Source of the DNA: Streptococcus timonensis
Lineage (GTDB): Bacteria > Bacillota > Bacilli > Lactobacillales > Streptococcaceae
Length of the DNA: 64,000 nt
Assembly (NCBI RefSeq): GCF_900095845.1
Contig: NZ_FMIX01000004.1
Coordinates: 503,501-567,500 of the forward strand
Reading direction: 5' to 3'
Shown here in pieces: positions 33,830 through 42,490 of this stretch (positions within the stretch are counted from its first letter, which is position 1; each line of letters begins with the position of its first letter). A model generated the notes under the pieces. It was not told the origin of the DNA, made no database searches, and saw only the letters and a program-made list of their open reading frames with translations. A program made the position numbers and the translations under genes.

Positions 33830-34075
33830 CCGCTAGCATCGTCAACACTTGGTCATCGAAGTACTGGTTCTGCAATCTGAACGGTTGATGTACATTCCGA
33901 TAGACGCGCTCATCCTCTTTCAGACGACCCCAGCCGGTGTATTCGCCGTACCACAGCAAATTGCCGTCCTTATCGGTCATCTCTCTCGGGATACCGAGGT
34001 CGCAGTGGAAGAAGTGGAAGAAGTGGGTTTGTTGTCTACTTTCGCCGTCTGAGTTGATGTGGTTTAGACAGGCGA
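33830..34075 (-). pseudogene. Rhs core remnant
   Basis: Reads [15 protein letters not shown] and [20 protein letters not shown] (with a 9-base insertion repeating HFF), [20 protein letters not shown] and [12 protein letters not shown], then breaks. The HFFHF insertion is also in 36,075-36,110 in a similar form. Confidence 0.7.
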
Positions 34076-34077
34076 AA

Positions 34078-34145
34078 CCGCGTGCGTGTCACATACACCC
34101 TTACGTTAGGATTGAAGATTTTGTGCAGGCTACAGCTTGCTACGA
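34078..34145 (-). repeat. Cassette junction repeat, copy 17
   Basis: TGTCACATACACCCTTACGT, then GTGCAGGCTACAGCTTGCTA. Confidence 0.7.
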
Positions 34146-34154
34146 CTTGCCCAT

Positions 34155-34730
34155 TTATAGAGACTGTATGACTTCTGTATATCTATCTGATTTTTTATCC
34201 CAAAAAATGTACAAATAAGTAGTATCATGCTTCAACTTCGATATATCTAACTGTCCTAGAAACATTGCGGGAATATTATCGACGATAGGCCAATCAGGCT
34301 CCTGTAACCATTTGGGATATTTATCCATACAAATGAAATGTTCCTTAATAATCTTTTTAAAAGTGGTCGCAGTCTTAGGTTTGTACTTATCATACAAGAA
34401 ATTTAAATAACCCATATCAGCAGGTATCCAGTTAGGAATAGTCTCCAAAATTAAATCGAATTTTTTTTCTGTCGTTGAATTCGAAGAGTACGGGATATGC
34501 TTGTAATCTAAAATTTCCCTGAAAATATCCATCAAATTCAACTTTGCATCAAGAAATGTCAAATCCTGACTAATTAAATATTCATAAGTGGAATTACTAT
34601 TCATATAAGGTTTGGCTTTAGTACTTTCCAACAGGGAAATAAATTCTTGATTGGAAGACAATGCCATTTCCAATTCTTCAGTTGATAATTTTTCTTCCAC
34701 AAAATTCTTTAAAATTTCTATTGCTTTCAT
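34155..34730 (-). CDS. Unrecognised immunity-type protein
   Basis: A 191-residue protein starting MKAIEILKNFVEEKLSTEEL. The N-terminal 90 residues are helical; the end reads WPIVDNIPAMFLGQLDISKL, KHDTTYLYIFWDKKSDRYTE, which has the look of a YwqG-type C-terminal sheet (P.FLGQ.d). No firm family. It follows a toxin tail at 34,737. Confidence 0.65.
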   Translation of the reverse strand: MKAIEILKNFVEEKLSTEELEMALSSNQEFISLLESTKAKPYMNSNSTYEYLISQDLTFLDAKLNLMDIFREILDYKHIPYSSNSTTEKKFDLILETIPNWIPADMGYLNFLYDKYKPKTATTFKKIIKEHFICMDKYPKWLQEPDWPIVDNIPAMFLGQLDISKLKHDTTYLYIFWDKKSDRYTEVIQSL

Positions 34731-34736
34731 AGCTAA

Positions 34737-34800
34737 TCTCCTAGATTCCTATAAGGGTCAAGCGCTGCATGTTGTTCTCTAGTTACTTCTCTCAAATTAA
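34737..34800 (-). pseudogene. Toxin tail
   Basis: About 21 codons: HSPFNLREVTREQHAALDPY-RNLGD with a stop just before the immunity gene. EQHAALDPYR is a typical end of an HNH-like nuclease tip. Confidence 0.5.
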
Positions 34801-34845
34801 AAGGACTATGCCTATTCTTCTACCCAAGGCGTCGTAGGTGTAGGA

Positions 34846-35031
34846 TCAAGTTTCTTTTGTGCCGTCTTTTTTGAAGATTTTGGCTTTAACCAGTTGGTCA
34901 TGCAGGTCGTAGAAAAAGTTCTGCACCTCGCCGTCGGCCAGTTCGCGGTGGATGAGGTTGTCGAAGTAGTCGTATTCATCATTTTTTTGTATTTCTAAAG
35001 TGTTTGGAGTTATATTTTCTTTGGGATCCAT
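34846..35031 (-). pseudogene. Rhs core scrap
   Basis: Reads NDEYDYFDNLIHRELADGEV, QNFFYDLHDQLVKAKIFKKD-GTKET, an upstream YD-repeat piece like that at 3262-3405, then a stop where TLAYTYDALG would follow. Confidence 0.65.
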
Positions 35032-35057
35032 ATCTTTTGTTAATTAATAATTTGGTT

Positions 35058-35552
35058 TTAAAATGGTTTAATTCTCTTAATTTGTTTGTATTTTATATAT
35101 GGAGATATATATTTTTCAATATTTAATGTCGTTGATGAAGTATTAAAAAAACAGTATAAATCCTTATTGCATATGCAATATAAGTAATAATCATAGCCAA
35201 AATGGAACTCACAATTTCTGGAACATAATTTACACCAAATTTTTTCTCTCAAGATAAGTTTTAATAACTTAATCAAATCTTCTTCATTGGTTATTTTCTG
35301 ATTGTTACTATATTGTTTTAAGTTATTGAAATTATCTAGTTCTTTTATTTTTAGAGATTTGATCTTATGTAATTTACAAATTTTTAATATAAGACAGATA
35401 TATTCAGATTCAATTTTTGTGTATTCATTAAGAGAGACTATCCCTTTTCCTACATCAGAAAAACTCGTCCATTCTTCAGGCGAGGTACATAATATCTTTT
35501 TATCTTCGTTTGAGTATTTATGGTATTTTGTGATTCTATAAGAGAACTTCAT
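35058..35552 (-). CDS. Immunity-type protein paired with Ntox21-like toxin
   Basis: About 164 residues from the ATG at 35,552 (MKFSYRITKYHKYSNEDKKI). The open frame continues to 35,654 but only as a shifted reading of the toxin. EKIWCKLCSRNCEFHFGYDY and YLYCICNKDLYCFFN give six Cys, possibly metal-binding. The start is directly behind the toxin stop (35,554), with GGAGATTAAA as ribosome site. Family not named. Confidence 0.7.
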   Translation of the reverse strand: MKFSYRITKYHKYSNEDKKILCTSPEEWTSFSDVGKGIVSLNEYTKIESEYICLILKICKLHKIKSLKIKELDNFNNLKQYSNNQKITNEEDLIKLLKLILREKIWCKLCSRNCEFHFGYDYYLYCICNKDLYCFFNTSSTTLNIEKYISPYIKYKQIKRIKPF

Positions 35553-35553
35553 T

Positions 35554-35871
35554 TTAATCTCCAATTCGTTTAAGTGCTGCATCATACGTACCTGAGCGTA
35601 TTTGCTTACTATCCAATGCCTTAGCTGAATCAGCACCATTCCAAACACCTCCATTATGACTATCTACATCAGTAGTGATAAATATAGGACATCCCGATGG
35701 AGCAGTTTTTGTTTTCTTAAGAACGGGTCGTCCATGCGATATCACACTTGTTTTCGTGTATCCCAATGCTTTTGTAGCCTTATTTTCCTCTGAAGAGGTT
35801 ATAAGTCCCAAAGGATCAATCCATTCTTGAGCATTCGGTGAAAACTGATACAGATTATCCCCACCCAACAA
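35554..35871 (-). CDS. Rhs tip with Ntox21-like toxin
   Basis: From the core ATG at 35,871: [30 protein letters not shown], then the tip ALGYTKTSVISHGRPVLKKT, IFITTDVDSHNGGVWNGADS and SGTYDAALKRIGD. SHG-PV, D-D-HNGG-W and GTYD--L-RIG are the blocks of the Ntox21 domain, an RNase-like toxin of Rhs and CdiA proteins. Tip complete for the family (about 75 residues). The core upstream is broken by a stop in VN-Q-DP at 35,887 and a short deletion. Confidence 0.7.
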   Translation of the reverse strand: MLGGDNLYQFSPNAQEWIDPLGLITSSEENKATKALGYTKTSVISHGRPVLKKTKTAPSGCPIFITTDVDSHNGGVWNGADSAKALDSKQIRSGTYDAALKRIGD

Positions 35872-36160
35872 CCTAATCGGGTCCTAATTCACAAACCGAC
35901 CCGCATCAGGTTGTAGTGCAACCCAGCTTCATGGTCGCAAAACTGGTTCTGCAGACTGAACGGCTGGTGAGTAGTTCCGGATATGTTGGTTTCACTCTTC
36001 AGTTTACCCCAACCGTAATAATCTCCGAACCAAACCAGGTTACCTTCGCCATCGGTCATCTCTCTTGGGATACCGAGGTCGCAGTGGAAGAAGTGTAAGT
36101 AGTGGGTTTGTTGTCTACTTTCGCCGTCTGAGTTGATGTGGTTTTGATAGGCGAAACCGC
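35872..36160 (-). pseudogene. Rhs core remnant
   Basis: [82 protein letters not shown]. About eight codons (YYEPDAG) are deleted before RFVN and a TAG replaces Gln in VNQDP. Confidence 0.75.
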
Positions 36161-36200
36161 GTACGTACCACACATACCCTACGTCAGTACTGAAGGTTTT
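36160..36200 (-). repeat. Cassette junction repeat, copy 18 (truncated)
   Basis: GTACCACACATACCCTACGT, then cut short at TTTTATG before the immunity stop. Confidence 0.65.
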
Positions 36201-36210
36201 ATGTTAATTA

Positions 36211-36894
36211 TTAAGTGTTTTGAATAAAGAAAATACCTGCTTGACTTCCAGATAGAAGTTTTTTCTTAACATTTTGGTCATAATAAAAATAACCAATGCC
36301 ATTCTGAAAAATATGTAACTTTTTATCTATATCTTCTTCTAATAATTGCAAGCAAAAATTAAACTTAGGAGAAGGATATATTATATCTTGTTCAAAATAA
36401 GGATTGCCAAAAATTTTGGATACATCCAATCCCATCCCATTATCTTCAAAGAATAAATGTTCATTTTCATTGTATTTCGCATCGGCTTCTTTATCAACTT
36501 CATCAAGTCTTTCAAAAAATTTTCTTTCCAAAGAAATACTTCCTAAATCTTGCTTGCCGGTATCTTGTTCCCTTTCATAAAGAACAGCACAACTAAAACC
36601 ATCATTTAGTAAAATTAAATCACCCTGACAATTAACAGTATATTTAGATGAAATAGAGTCTTTTACTCCTCCCAGTGCATGCTCCTCTATGGAAATAAAA
36701 ACAGAGATATAATAATTTCTACGAGGAAATACATTTTCAGGTAAAAAGTCAGAATAAAGAGTAAATAGATGCGTTTGATAGGCATCAGAATTTGGAACTT
36801 TAGGCCATAATTCTAACGGAATATGGTCAGCTCCTCCTCCAATATAACCGATACTATGTGATGTTTTAGAAGAAGTAAAAAGTAATTTTGACAT
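36211..36894 (-). CDS. YwqG/DUF1963 family immunity protein
   Basis: A 227-residue protein: MSKLLFTSSKTSHSIGYIGG, GADHIPLELWPKVPNSDAYQ, THLFTLYSDFL near residues 42-52 and FCLQLLEEDID near 195 and FYYDQNVKKKLLSGSQAGIF at the end. The opening GG-A-P...WP and the closing f-lQl with G-GYFy are the YwqG/DUF1963 pattern. It starts directly at the stop of a core fragment that has lost its toxin. Confidence 0.7.
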   Translation of the reverse strand: MSKLLFTSSKTSHSIGYIGGGADHIPLELWPKVPNSDAYQTHLFTLYSDFLPENVFPRRNYYISVFISIEEHALGGVKDSISSKYTVNCQGDLILLNDGFSCAVLYEREQDTGKQDLGSISLERKFFERLDEVDKEADAKYNENEHLFFEDNGMGLDVSKIFGNPYFEQDIIYPSPKFNFCLQLLEEDIDKKLHIFQNGIGYFYYDQNVKKKLLSGSQAGIFFIQNT

Positions 36895-37290
36895 TTAAAT
36901 TTCCTTAATAGCATTTATTTTTTTGCAAATTTTATTGCCTATTTGCGCATTTGGAGTAAACTGATACAAATTCTCTCCACCCAACAACCCAATCGAATCC
37001 TGATTCACAAACCGCCCCGCATCAGGCTTATAATACCTGAAGAAGTTGTAGTGCAGCCCCGTTTCAAGGTCGCAATACTGGTTTTGCAGGCGGAAGGGCT
37101 GATTCGCATCCTTGTAAACCCGCTCATCCTTTTTCAGATGACCCCAGCAGGTATAGTTGCCGAACCACAAGAGCTTGCCGTCCTTATCGGTCATATCTCT
37201 TGGGATGCTGATTTGGTCACAGTGGAAGTAGTGAGATTGTTGTCGGTTTTCTCCGTCTTCGTTGATGTAGTTTTGATAGGCGAAACCGCG
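36895..37290 (-). pseudogene. Rhs core remnant without toxin
   Basis: The longest uninterrupted core frame here (36,895-37,302): [100 protein letters not shown]. After FTPNAQ only 14 codons remain ([15 protein letters not shown]), so the whole toxin is gone and the immunity gene now follows the core with no gap. Confidence 0.75.
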
Positions 37291-37291
37291 T

Positions 37292-37352
37292 ACGTACCGC
37301 ACATATCCTATGTCAGAACTGAAGGTTTTGTGCGGGCTACGGATTACTATAA
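37292..37352 (-). repeat. Cassette junction repeat, copy 19
   Basis: CGTACCGCACATATCCTATG, then GTGCGGGCTACGGATTACTA. Confidence 0.75.
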
Positions 37353-37369
37353 CTTACTTACAGAATATT

Positions 37370-37909
37370 TCATGTTAGAGGTAGAAATTCCATCTTCAAA
37401 TTATTACTCACAACTAATTCTTTGAATTTATCAGAAAAAGCCCAAATTAAATCATCATTTATATCTTTTGCACAAAACTCGAAGCCAGATATATTTTCAA
37501 AGAATACAGGTGGATAATCGATAAATTTCTCTCCATCTATTTCATAAAAATTTGATTTTTCCAAATTTACCAATTCAGCAGTTAATTTAATTTTTCCAAG
37601 GAAAAATTTAAATTCATCATTCTTAATTCTAAGTTTAGCTGGAAAAAAATCTAATTCATTTTTTAATGTATCAGCTAATTTATTAATAAAAGTTTCAGAG
37701 AACAATAACATCTTAGGAATTGTTTGAATATAATCTGTTTTAGAAATATTTTTGGAGGTATATCCACTCTGAGCTATAAAAACTGCTTCATCTGTATAAT
37801 TGCCTTTATTGTAATTAATAAATTCCACAATTTTTCTATCATCCTGTTTTAAGTCCGCATAAGCATCTTTATTATCAACAGCAGAGTATATTTGATAAAG
37901 AGTCATCAT
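37370..37909 (-). CDS. Immunity-type protein, imm11-like
   Basis: A 179-residue protein starting MMTLYQIYSAVDNKDAYADL. Blocks KMLLFSETFINKLADTLKNE and FPPVFFENISGFEFCAKDIN, IWAFSDKFKELVVSNNLKM-EF recall the imm11/DUF1629 layout, where a short N-terminal part is followed by .v.lS......l...... The gene at 41,482-42,066 has a similar plan. Moderately uncertain. Confidence 0.55.
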   Translation of the reverse strand: MMTLYQIYSAVDNKDAYADLKQDDRKIVEFINYNKGNYTDEAVFIAQSGYTSKNISKTDYIQTIPKMLLFSETFINKLADTLKNELDFFPAKLRIKNDEFKFFLGKIKLTAELVNLEKSNFYEIDGEKFIDYPPVFFENISGFEFCAKDINDDLIWAFSDKFKELVVSNNLKMEFLPLT

Positions 37910-38036
37910 TTTTTTCCTTTTTTACTATTACTTTTAGAAATTGGTGCAGTACAAGTATATTTTTAAAATGTTTATTTAAAGAACAAATATTTCAGACAAC
38001 CTTACGGTTTGGTTAGATCTTGAACTGACTATTCGT

Positions 38037-38876
38037 TTAAAGATAAGGCAAATCTAAGGCCTCATCATAACTTTCATCTAAGATTTTATTGACTGAGGCG
38101 GCAAACTGAATAGCCTTCATATCAATAGTTTCAGGATTGTCAGAAATCGGAAAGACAGCTATACCTATATTATTTTCTATCAACCATGGTATTCCATCCT
38201 CTAAAAATTCTTCTATCTCAATTTCATAAATATCAGAATTCTTATCTTCAGAATTTGCCATAATTCTTGCGAATTCTAATTCAGGCCATATGGCTAAAGA
38301 TGAATTTTTCTCATCTCCCCATAATATCCAATCTCCTTCTTCGTCTGCTAAAACATATAGAACTCCAGAGTCAGCTATCCTTTTTAAAGTATGCTCACAA
38401 CGTTCTTGACTGGACAAATTAAGAATTGCATTTATTGCTTTTTGTTGTAAAACCATCGACAAATAAGGTAAATCAAATTCTTCCCCATACCACTCATAAA
38501 AATAGTCATTGATCATCTTAGCAAATTCAATTGGATCCAAAATAATAGTTTCTTTTTTTTCATCTATAGGAAAAATAGCTAATCTAATATTATTTTCAGA
38601 CATTAAAGGAACGGTATCTTCTAAGAAGTTCTCTAGTTCCATTTCATCTATTCTCAATGCTTGAGGATTCCATTGGAGAGCTAACTCCGCAAACTCATAT
38701 TCTGGAAAGATCATTAGATATTCTTTTCCTTCATCATCTTGCAAACATATCCAGTCATCCTTTCCATTTAGTAGGTATAAAGTTTCGATACCAGATATAG
38801 TTTTAATAGAATAATCCAATCTTTCTTTAGCTGATAATTTAACAATTGAATCAATTGCTTGTTTTGGCAGGCCCAT
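38037..38876 (-). CDS. Tandem DUF2750 immunity-type protein
   Basis: A 279-residue protein made of two similar halves. First: MGLPKQAIDSIVKLSAKERL, YLLNGKDDWICLQDDEGKEY, IFPEYEFAELA, LENFLEDTVPLMSENNIRLA. Second (from residue 141): VLQQKAINAILNLSSQERCE, YVLADEEGDWILWGDEKNSS, IWPELEFARIM, IEEFLEDGIPWLIENNIGIA. Both end in E-FDLPYL / E-ALDLPYL. Each half fits DUF2750. Fused duplicates suggest selection for a bivalent or broader binder. It follows an Ntox8-like tip. Confidence 0.75.
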   Translation of the reverse strand: MGLPKQAIDSIVKLSAKERLDYSIKTISGIETLYLLNGKDDWICLQDDEGKEYLMIFPEYEFAELALQWNPQALRIDEMELENFLEDTVPLMSENNIRLAIFPIDEKKETIILDPIEFAKMINDYFYEWYGEEFDLPYLSMVLQQKAINAILNLSSQERCEHTLKRIADSGVLYVLADEEGDWILWGDEKNSSLAIWPELEFARIMANSEDKNSDIYEIEIEEFLEDGIPWLIENNIGIAVFPISDNPETIDMKAIQFAASVNKILDESYDEALDLPYL

Positions 38877-38884
38877 TATTTAAA

Positions 38885-39331
38885 TCCTTTCTACTTTCGT
38901 GAATCTTTGATTTCTTGCTCAGATTTTCCACCACATTTTTTTGATGCTCGCAAAGGTTGTCTTCAACCACCATTATCTTTTTTATGCTGAAGTCTATGTA
39001 ATATTCTTGTCAAAAGACTCGTAAAGGTATAGCTAAACCCTTTCTTACTCTCATATCCTCTCCAGTGAGCTAAATCAAAGCTAGGTAGTAATCTCAAGGA
39101 CAATTTAGTAGTTTTACCTAGACTCTTACGAGTCTCTACTCTTCTAATTTCATTCTGCACCCAGCCACGGACAAAACGAGGTTGAGATTTATCAGTTGCA
39201 AGTGCCCTAATACGTTCCTGTTTTCCTGCATAACTTCTTCGCAGTCCTAAAAAATCAACCCAATTTTGAATATTAGGAGTAAACTGATACAAATTCTCTC
39301 CACCCAACAACCCAATCGGATCCTGGTTCAC
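38885..39331 (-). pseudogene. Rhs tip with Ntox8-like toxin
   Basis: Frame from 39,331: [107 protein letters not shown], stop at 38,963. FDLAH-RG-E-KGF-Y-...LHRLQH-KD fits polymorphic toxin type 8 (family: DLAHPRG). After the stop the frame goes on (RQPLRASKKCGGKSEQEIKD) to about 38,885, so the stop is probably a late nonsense change. Confidence 0.65.
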
Positions 39332-39560
39332 AAACTGCCCTGCATCAGGTCGTAATACCTGAAGAAGTTGTAGTGCAGCCCGTTCTCATGGTCGCAATAC
39401 TGGTTTTGCAGACGGAAGGTTTGGTAAGAGCTATTCGTTACCTTGGTTTCTTCTTTCAGACGACCCCAGCCGGTATAGTTGCCGAACCACAGTAAATTAC
39501 CGTCTTTGTCGGTCATCTCTCTTGGGATGTCGATTTGGTCGCAGTGGAAGTAGCGGGTTT
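39332..39560 (-). pseudogene. Rhs core remnant
   Basis: [70 protein letters not shown], one-base loss (so QGSL in place of AGQF) and joined to the Ntox8-like tip in another frame. AGGTCGTCTGAA at 39,569 on the right. Confidence 0.75.
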
Positions 39561-39652
39561 GGTTTTCGAGGTCGTCTGAAAATCGATTTCAGATAACCTT
39601 GATATTTAGCGTAACTCGACCTAACCTACGACTACTGTTTGTTAAGAGGAAT

Positions 39653-39970
39653 TTATTGTCCTTGACCAAGAATTTCTTCTCCAATTATTGAATCTAACTC
39701 TATCCATGCTTCTTCAAGTTGATTAACAATAGAAGATTCATTTTTATTTGGATCGTCTTTTAAATTGAGATACCAAATATGTGTTAATTTCGGTATTTCA
39801 TATAAATAAGACGCCAATCTTTTTTCAATTAGATTATGATTATGAGTATAATGCTTTATTTCATTTAAAATTTTTTATAATTCTTGATAGTCCTTTACAT
39901 CGAATTCAAGATCCATTCTGACCTTATCAATAAAACTATTATTTTCAAGTTTTTCTAATAATTCTTTCAT
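39653..39970 (-). pseudogene. Immunity-type gene broken by one stop (copy 2)
   Basis: Same sequence plan as 11,676-11,993, with the identical TAA at codon 32 (39,875-39,877). It differs from copy 1 at a few bases only. Confidence 0.65.
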
Positions 39971-40040
39971 AGTAACCACCTTTAAGTTATACAAAGCCAA
40001 GGATTGCTTCTGCTGGAATAGTTTATTTATTTTAAAAAAG

Positions 40041-40517
40041 TTAAGCATTCACTCCAATAGAAATAGATAACACATCTTTCTCATTGTCGAGTAGAGATAT
40101 ATCGATGACTTTATCTATTTTATGACTAAAGAATTTTAAACAATAAAAATTAGGTTTGTTTATTAATTCTAGCCAATTGCTAATATTTTTTATTTTGATA
40201 ATAAACAAGGGGAATAATTCTATTGGTATTTCAGCCGAATCATTTATTCCTCCATAAAAGTATACATAAGCAATATCATTTTCCTCTGGTGCAAAAAAAT
40301 TTAATATTTCATTTTTTATCGATAAACTAAAATTTTCTTTTGATAATTCTATATTTCTATAGGGGGTAAAAGTACGATTTATTATGTCACATGAGAGTGG
40401 ATATGGAATAATTTTTTCAGAATCTAAAATTAAATTATTTAAAAAATGAATCTCTTTCATTTTTTTCATTAAATTTTTTTGTTTTAAAGTAAAGATCTTA
40501 TCTTCTAAAGTTGTCAT
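40041..40517 (-). CDS. Unrecognised immunity-type protein, duplicated (copy 2)
   Basis: A 158-residue protein with the same translation as 12,064-12,540, including MTTLEDKIFTLKQKNLMKKM and KDVLSISIGVNA. The exact match over 28 kb apart means either a recent copy or gene conversion, or an assembly repeat. The core piece upstream differs between the copies from 40,618 on. Confidence 0.7.
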   Translation of the reverse strand: MTTLEDKIFTLKQKNLMKKMKEIHFLNNLILDSEKIIPYPLSCDIINRTFTPYRNIELSKENFSLSIKNEILNFFAPEENDIAYVYFYGGINDSAEIPIELFPLFIIKIKNISNWLELINKPNFYCLKFFSHKIDKVIDISLLDNEKDVLSISIGVNA

Positions 40518-40639
40518 GATACTATTTCCTATGTTGTACGGTTACATTATCTTTGTAGCACTTCCAAGAAAATGTACCATTCCCATTATTTCTTTTTTGA
40601 CTAAGATTTCCATCCATTTTGGTAGTGGCTACATGCCAG

Positions 40640-41045
40640 TGCGGACAAGGATGTTTTGCAATCGGAAGGGTTGATATGCGCTATCCGTTACCTTGATTTC
40701 CTCTTTCAGACGACCCCAAGCGGTGTATTCGCCGTACCAAAAGAGATTGCCTTCATCATCGATCATCTCACGCGGGATGCCGATTAGGTCGCAGTGGAAG
40801 TAGTGGGTTTGTTGGCGGCTTTCGCCGTCTGCGGTTGTCCAGTTGCGTACCTGCGCCAAGGAGTCGTAGCTGTCGGGATCGGTGTAGATATAGGTATATC
40901 TGCCGTCCGGGTGGACTTCCTGCAAGAGGTGGCTGCCGTCCCAAACGAAGTGGGTTTGGTTTTAGAGGTCGTTCCCGCTTAAATAATGCGGGAATGACGT
41001 TTCTGAAATTTCTTCGTTTTTCAGACGACCTTTTAAATTGTAAGA
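40640..41045 (-). pseudogene. Rhs core remnant
   Basis: [94 protein letters not shown]. At 40,970-41,035 a block GTCATTCCCGCATTATTTAA and TTTCAGACGACCTT interrupts the core (HFVWD is the last core block seen). Confidence 0.75.
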
Positions 41046-41049
41046 ACAA

Positions 41050-41104
41050 AACCCGCGTGCATGCCTTTGGGCACACATATTACGTGCGGGCTACGGTTTG
41101 CTAA
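41050..41104 (-). repeat. Cassette junction repeat, copy 20
   Basis: GGGCACACATATTACGTGCG, then GGCTACGGTTTGCTAAAATC. Confidence 0.7.
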
Positions 41105-41106
41105 AA

Positions 41107-41379
41107 TCAATCATATTTACCATAAATTTCATGAATATAATCTTCTCCTAATATTTCTTTTCTTTGTTCTATTGTTAATGCATTCCAAAGAGTTTTGTAG
41201 TACAACTTATGGATAATAGGATAATATGTATCCCCAAATTTTTTAATGATATTAATATCTTCTGAACGACTTGGATCGTGAAAAATTTCATTTAGTTTAT
41301 CCATTAACAGATAAATTTCCATAATATCTTCTTTATTCAGAATTTTCATATATTTTTTTCTTGTGTATTCTTTTTTCAT
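41107..41379 (-). CDS. Unrecognised small immunity-type protein
   Basis: About 90 residues from the ATG at 41,379 (MKKEYTRKKYMKILNKEDIM), all-helical, with a C-terminal RKEILGEDYIHEIYGKYD. GGGAGATTTT lies upstream. A further ATG four codons up is possible. No family named. No toxin is left next to it; 41,392-41,470 is a short tail element. Confidence 0.55.
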   Translation of the reverse strand: MKKEYTRKKYMKILNKEDIMEIYLLMDKLNEIFHDPSRSEDINIIKKFGDTYYPIIHKLYYKTLWNALTIEQRKEILGEDYIHEIYGKYD

Positions 41380-41481
41380 AAAATCTCCCAAAATAAAACA
41401 TTTTTATTTAAAAATTGGATTTCTACCATTTAAGATTAAATATCCTTTGTAGACTACGCTTGTTAAATAAAAAAATAAGTT

Positions 41482-42057
41482 TCAAAGTTCGTTATATTTT
41501 AATGGTAAGCATAAAGATTCCATGAAGATTTTAGCTTTTTCGGAAACAAAAACTCCTAATTTATCCCCAGCACCATAATAAAAATCTGATTCATTATTAA
41601 TAACATAATCCCATTCTTGAGAAGAATTTTTATGAAAACTAATAGAATCATTAGCTTTTATCCACCACAAATTTGGCATTTTGTCTGCAATTGATTGATT
41701 GTGCCTACCTTTCTCAATTACATCATCAATGGAGTAATATTTTTCAAAATAATCTTCTGAAAGATTTTTCCAATCACACTTAATAATTTTATTTTTGACT
41801 GCAAGAATTGGAGTAAATCCAGTTAGTCCTGAGGCAAATAAAGAATCTTTAATTTTTTGGGAAACTATCAAGTTTCTATTTGATACATAGGCCTCTGGTA
41901 CATCAGGACCTAGTCGATCAATATATATTTCAGGGCTAGGAACATTTCTAGTTTTTTTAGAGGCATTTCCTTCCCATAAAATATGAGCAAAATCGCCGTA
42001 AATATCAGTTTTTTTAGAAAATGAGGAAAGATCGCTATAAACTTCAAATAATTTCAT
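41482..42057 (-). CDS. Immunity-type protein, imm11-like
   Basis: About 191 residues from the ATG at 42,057 (MKLFEVYSDLSSFSKKTDIY). Later blocks: VPEAYVSNRNLIVSQKIKDS, FTPILAVKNKIIKCDWKNLS, WWIKANDSISFHKNSSQEWD, ended by VFVSEKAKIFMESLCLPLKY. The order (N-terminal YxxxxD, ..vvS.kikd.l...., C-terminal .vSe.....) recalls imm11. Its start is 13 bases after the toxin stop at 42,070. Confidence 0.6.
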   Translation of the reverse strand: MKLFEVYSDLSSFSKKTDIYGDFAHILWEGNASKKTRNVPSPEIYIDRLGPDVPEAYVSNRNLIVSQKIKDSLFASGLTGFTPILAVKNKIIKCDWKNLSEDYFEKYYSIDDVIEKGRHNQSIADKMPNLWWIKANDSISFHKNSSQEWDYVINNESDFYYGAGDKLGVFVSEKAKIFMESLCLPLKYNEL

Positions 42058-42069
42058 AATTATCACCTT

Positions 42070-42490
42070 TTACAAAAAATCTATTATTTTTTTTCCAATT
42101 ATAAAGGCAGTTGGCCCATTTTGTTTATATTTTCTAATATAATTTCTAGTTGCTCCAGGAATGTTGTGTTGTTTCATCATAACTTGTATTTGATCCAATA
42201 TGTCAGATAATTTGAAATTAGGATTATTACTAAACCAAGTTTTCCATTGCTGGTTCCAACCTCTCCTATGTATATTATCATGTTTTTTTGCATCAATACG
42301 TACTATTTGCTGATCTATAAATTGCCGTCTTGCCTTTTTACTTTTAAGTCTACATTGTTCTAATTAAGCTACAAAATCTTCATCTTTAAGCATTTCTTGA
42401 GGAACAGTACGATGATCTCGCATCGCATTAGGCCTTTGTGATCTTAAGCGGTGGTTTGGCTTTCTATCCAAACCCCATGGATCTATCCAG
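42070..42490 (-). pseudogene. Rhs tip with DUF2380-like toxin, one stop
   Basis: Frame: [41 protein letters not shown]-stop (42,364-42,366), LEQCRLKSKKARRQFIDQQI, VRIDAKKHDNIHRRGWNQQW, KTWFSNNPNFKLSDILDQIQ, VMMKQHNIPGATRNYIRKYK and ends KIIDFL. IH-RGWN-QW...F then D-L--I--MM resembles the DUF2380/AHH-type nuclease end. Without the stop it would be a complete tip of about 135 residues. Confidence 0.65.

Larger units (their letters stand above)
39648..40617. repeat. Long direct repeat, copy 2 (partner 11,671-12,640)
   Basis: Left edge at GGAATTTATTGTCCTTGACC, right edge near CATCCATTTTGG. Flanks differ: here the left side is a DUS-type tail element, at copy 1 a different remnant. Same orientation. 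Confidence 0.9.
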
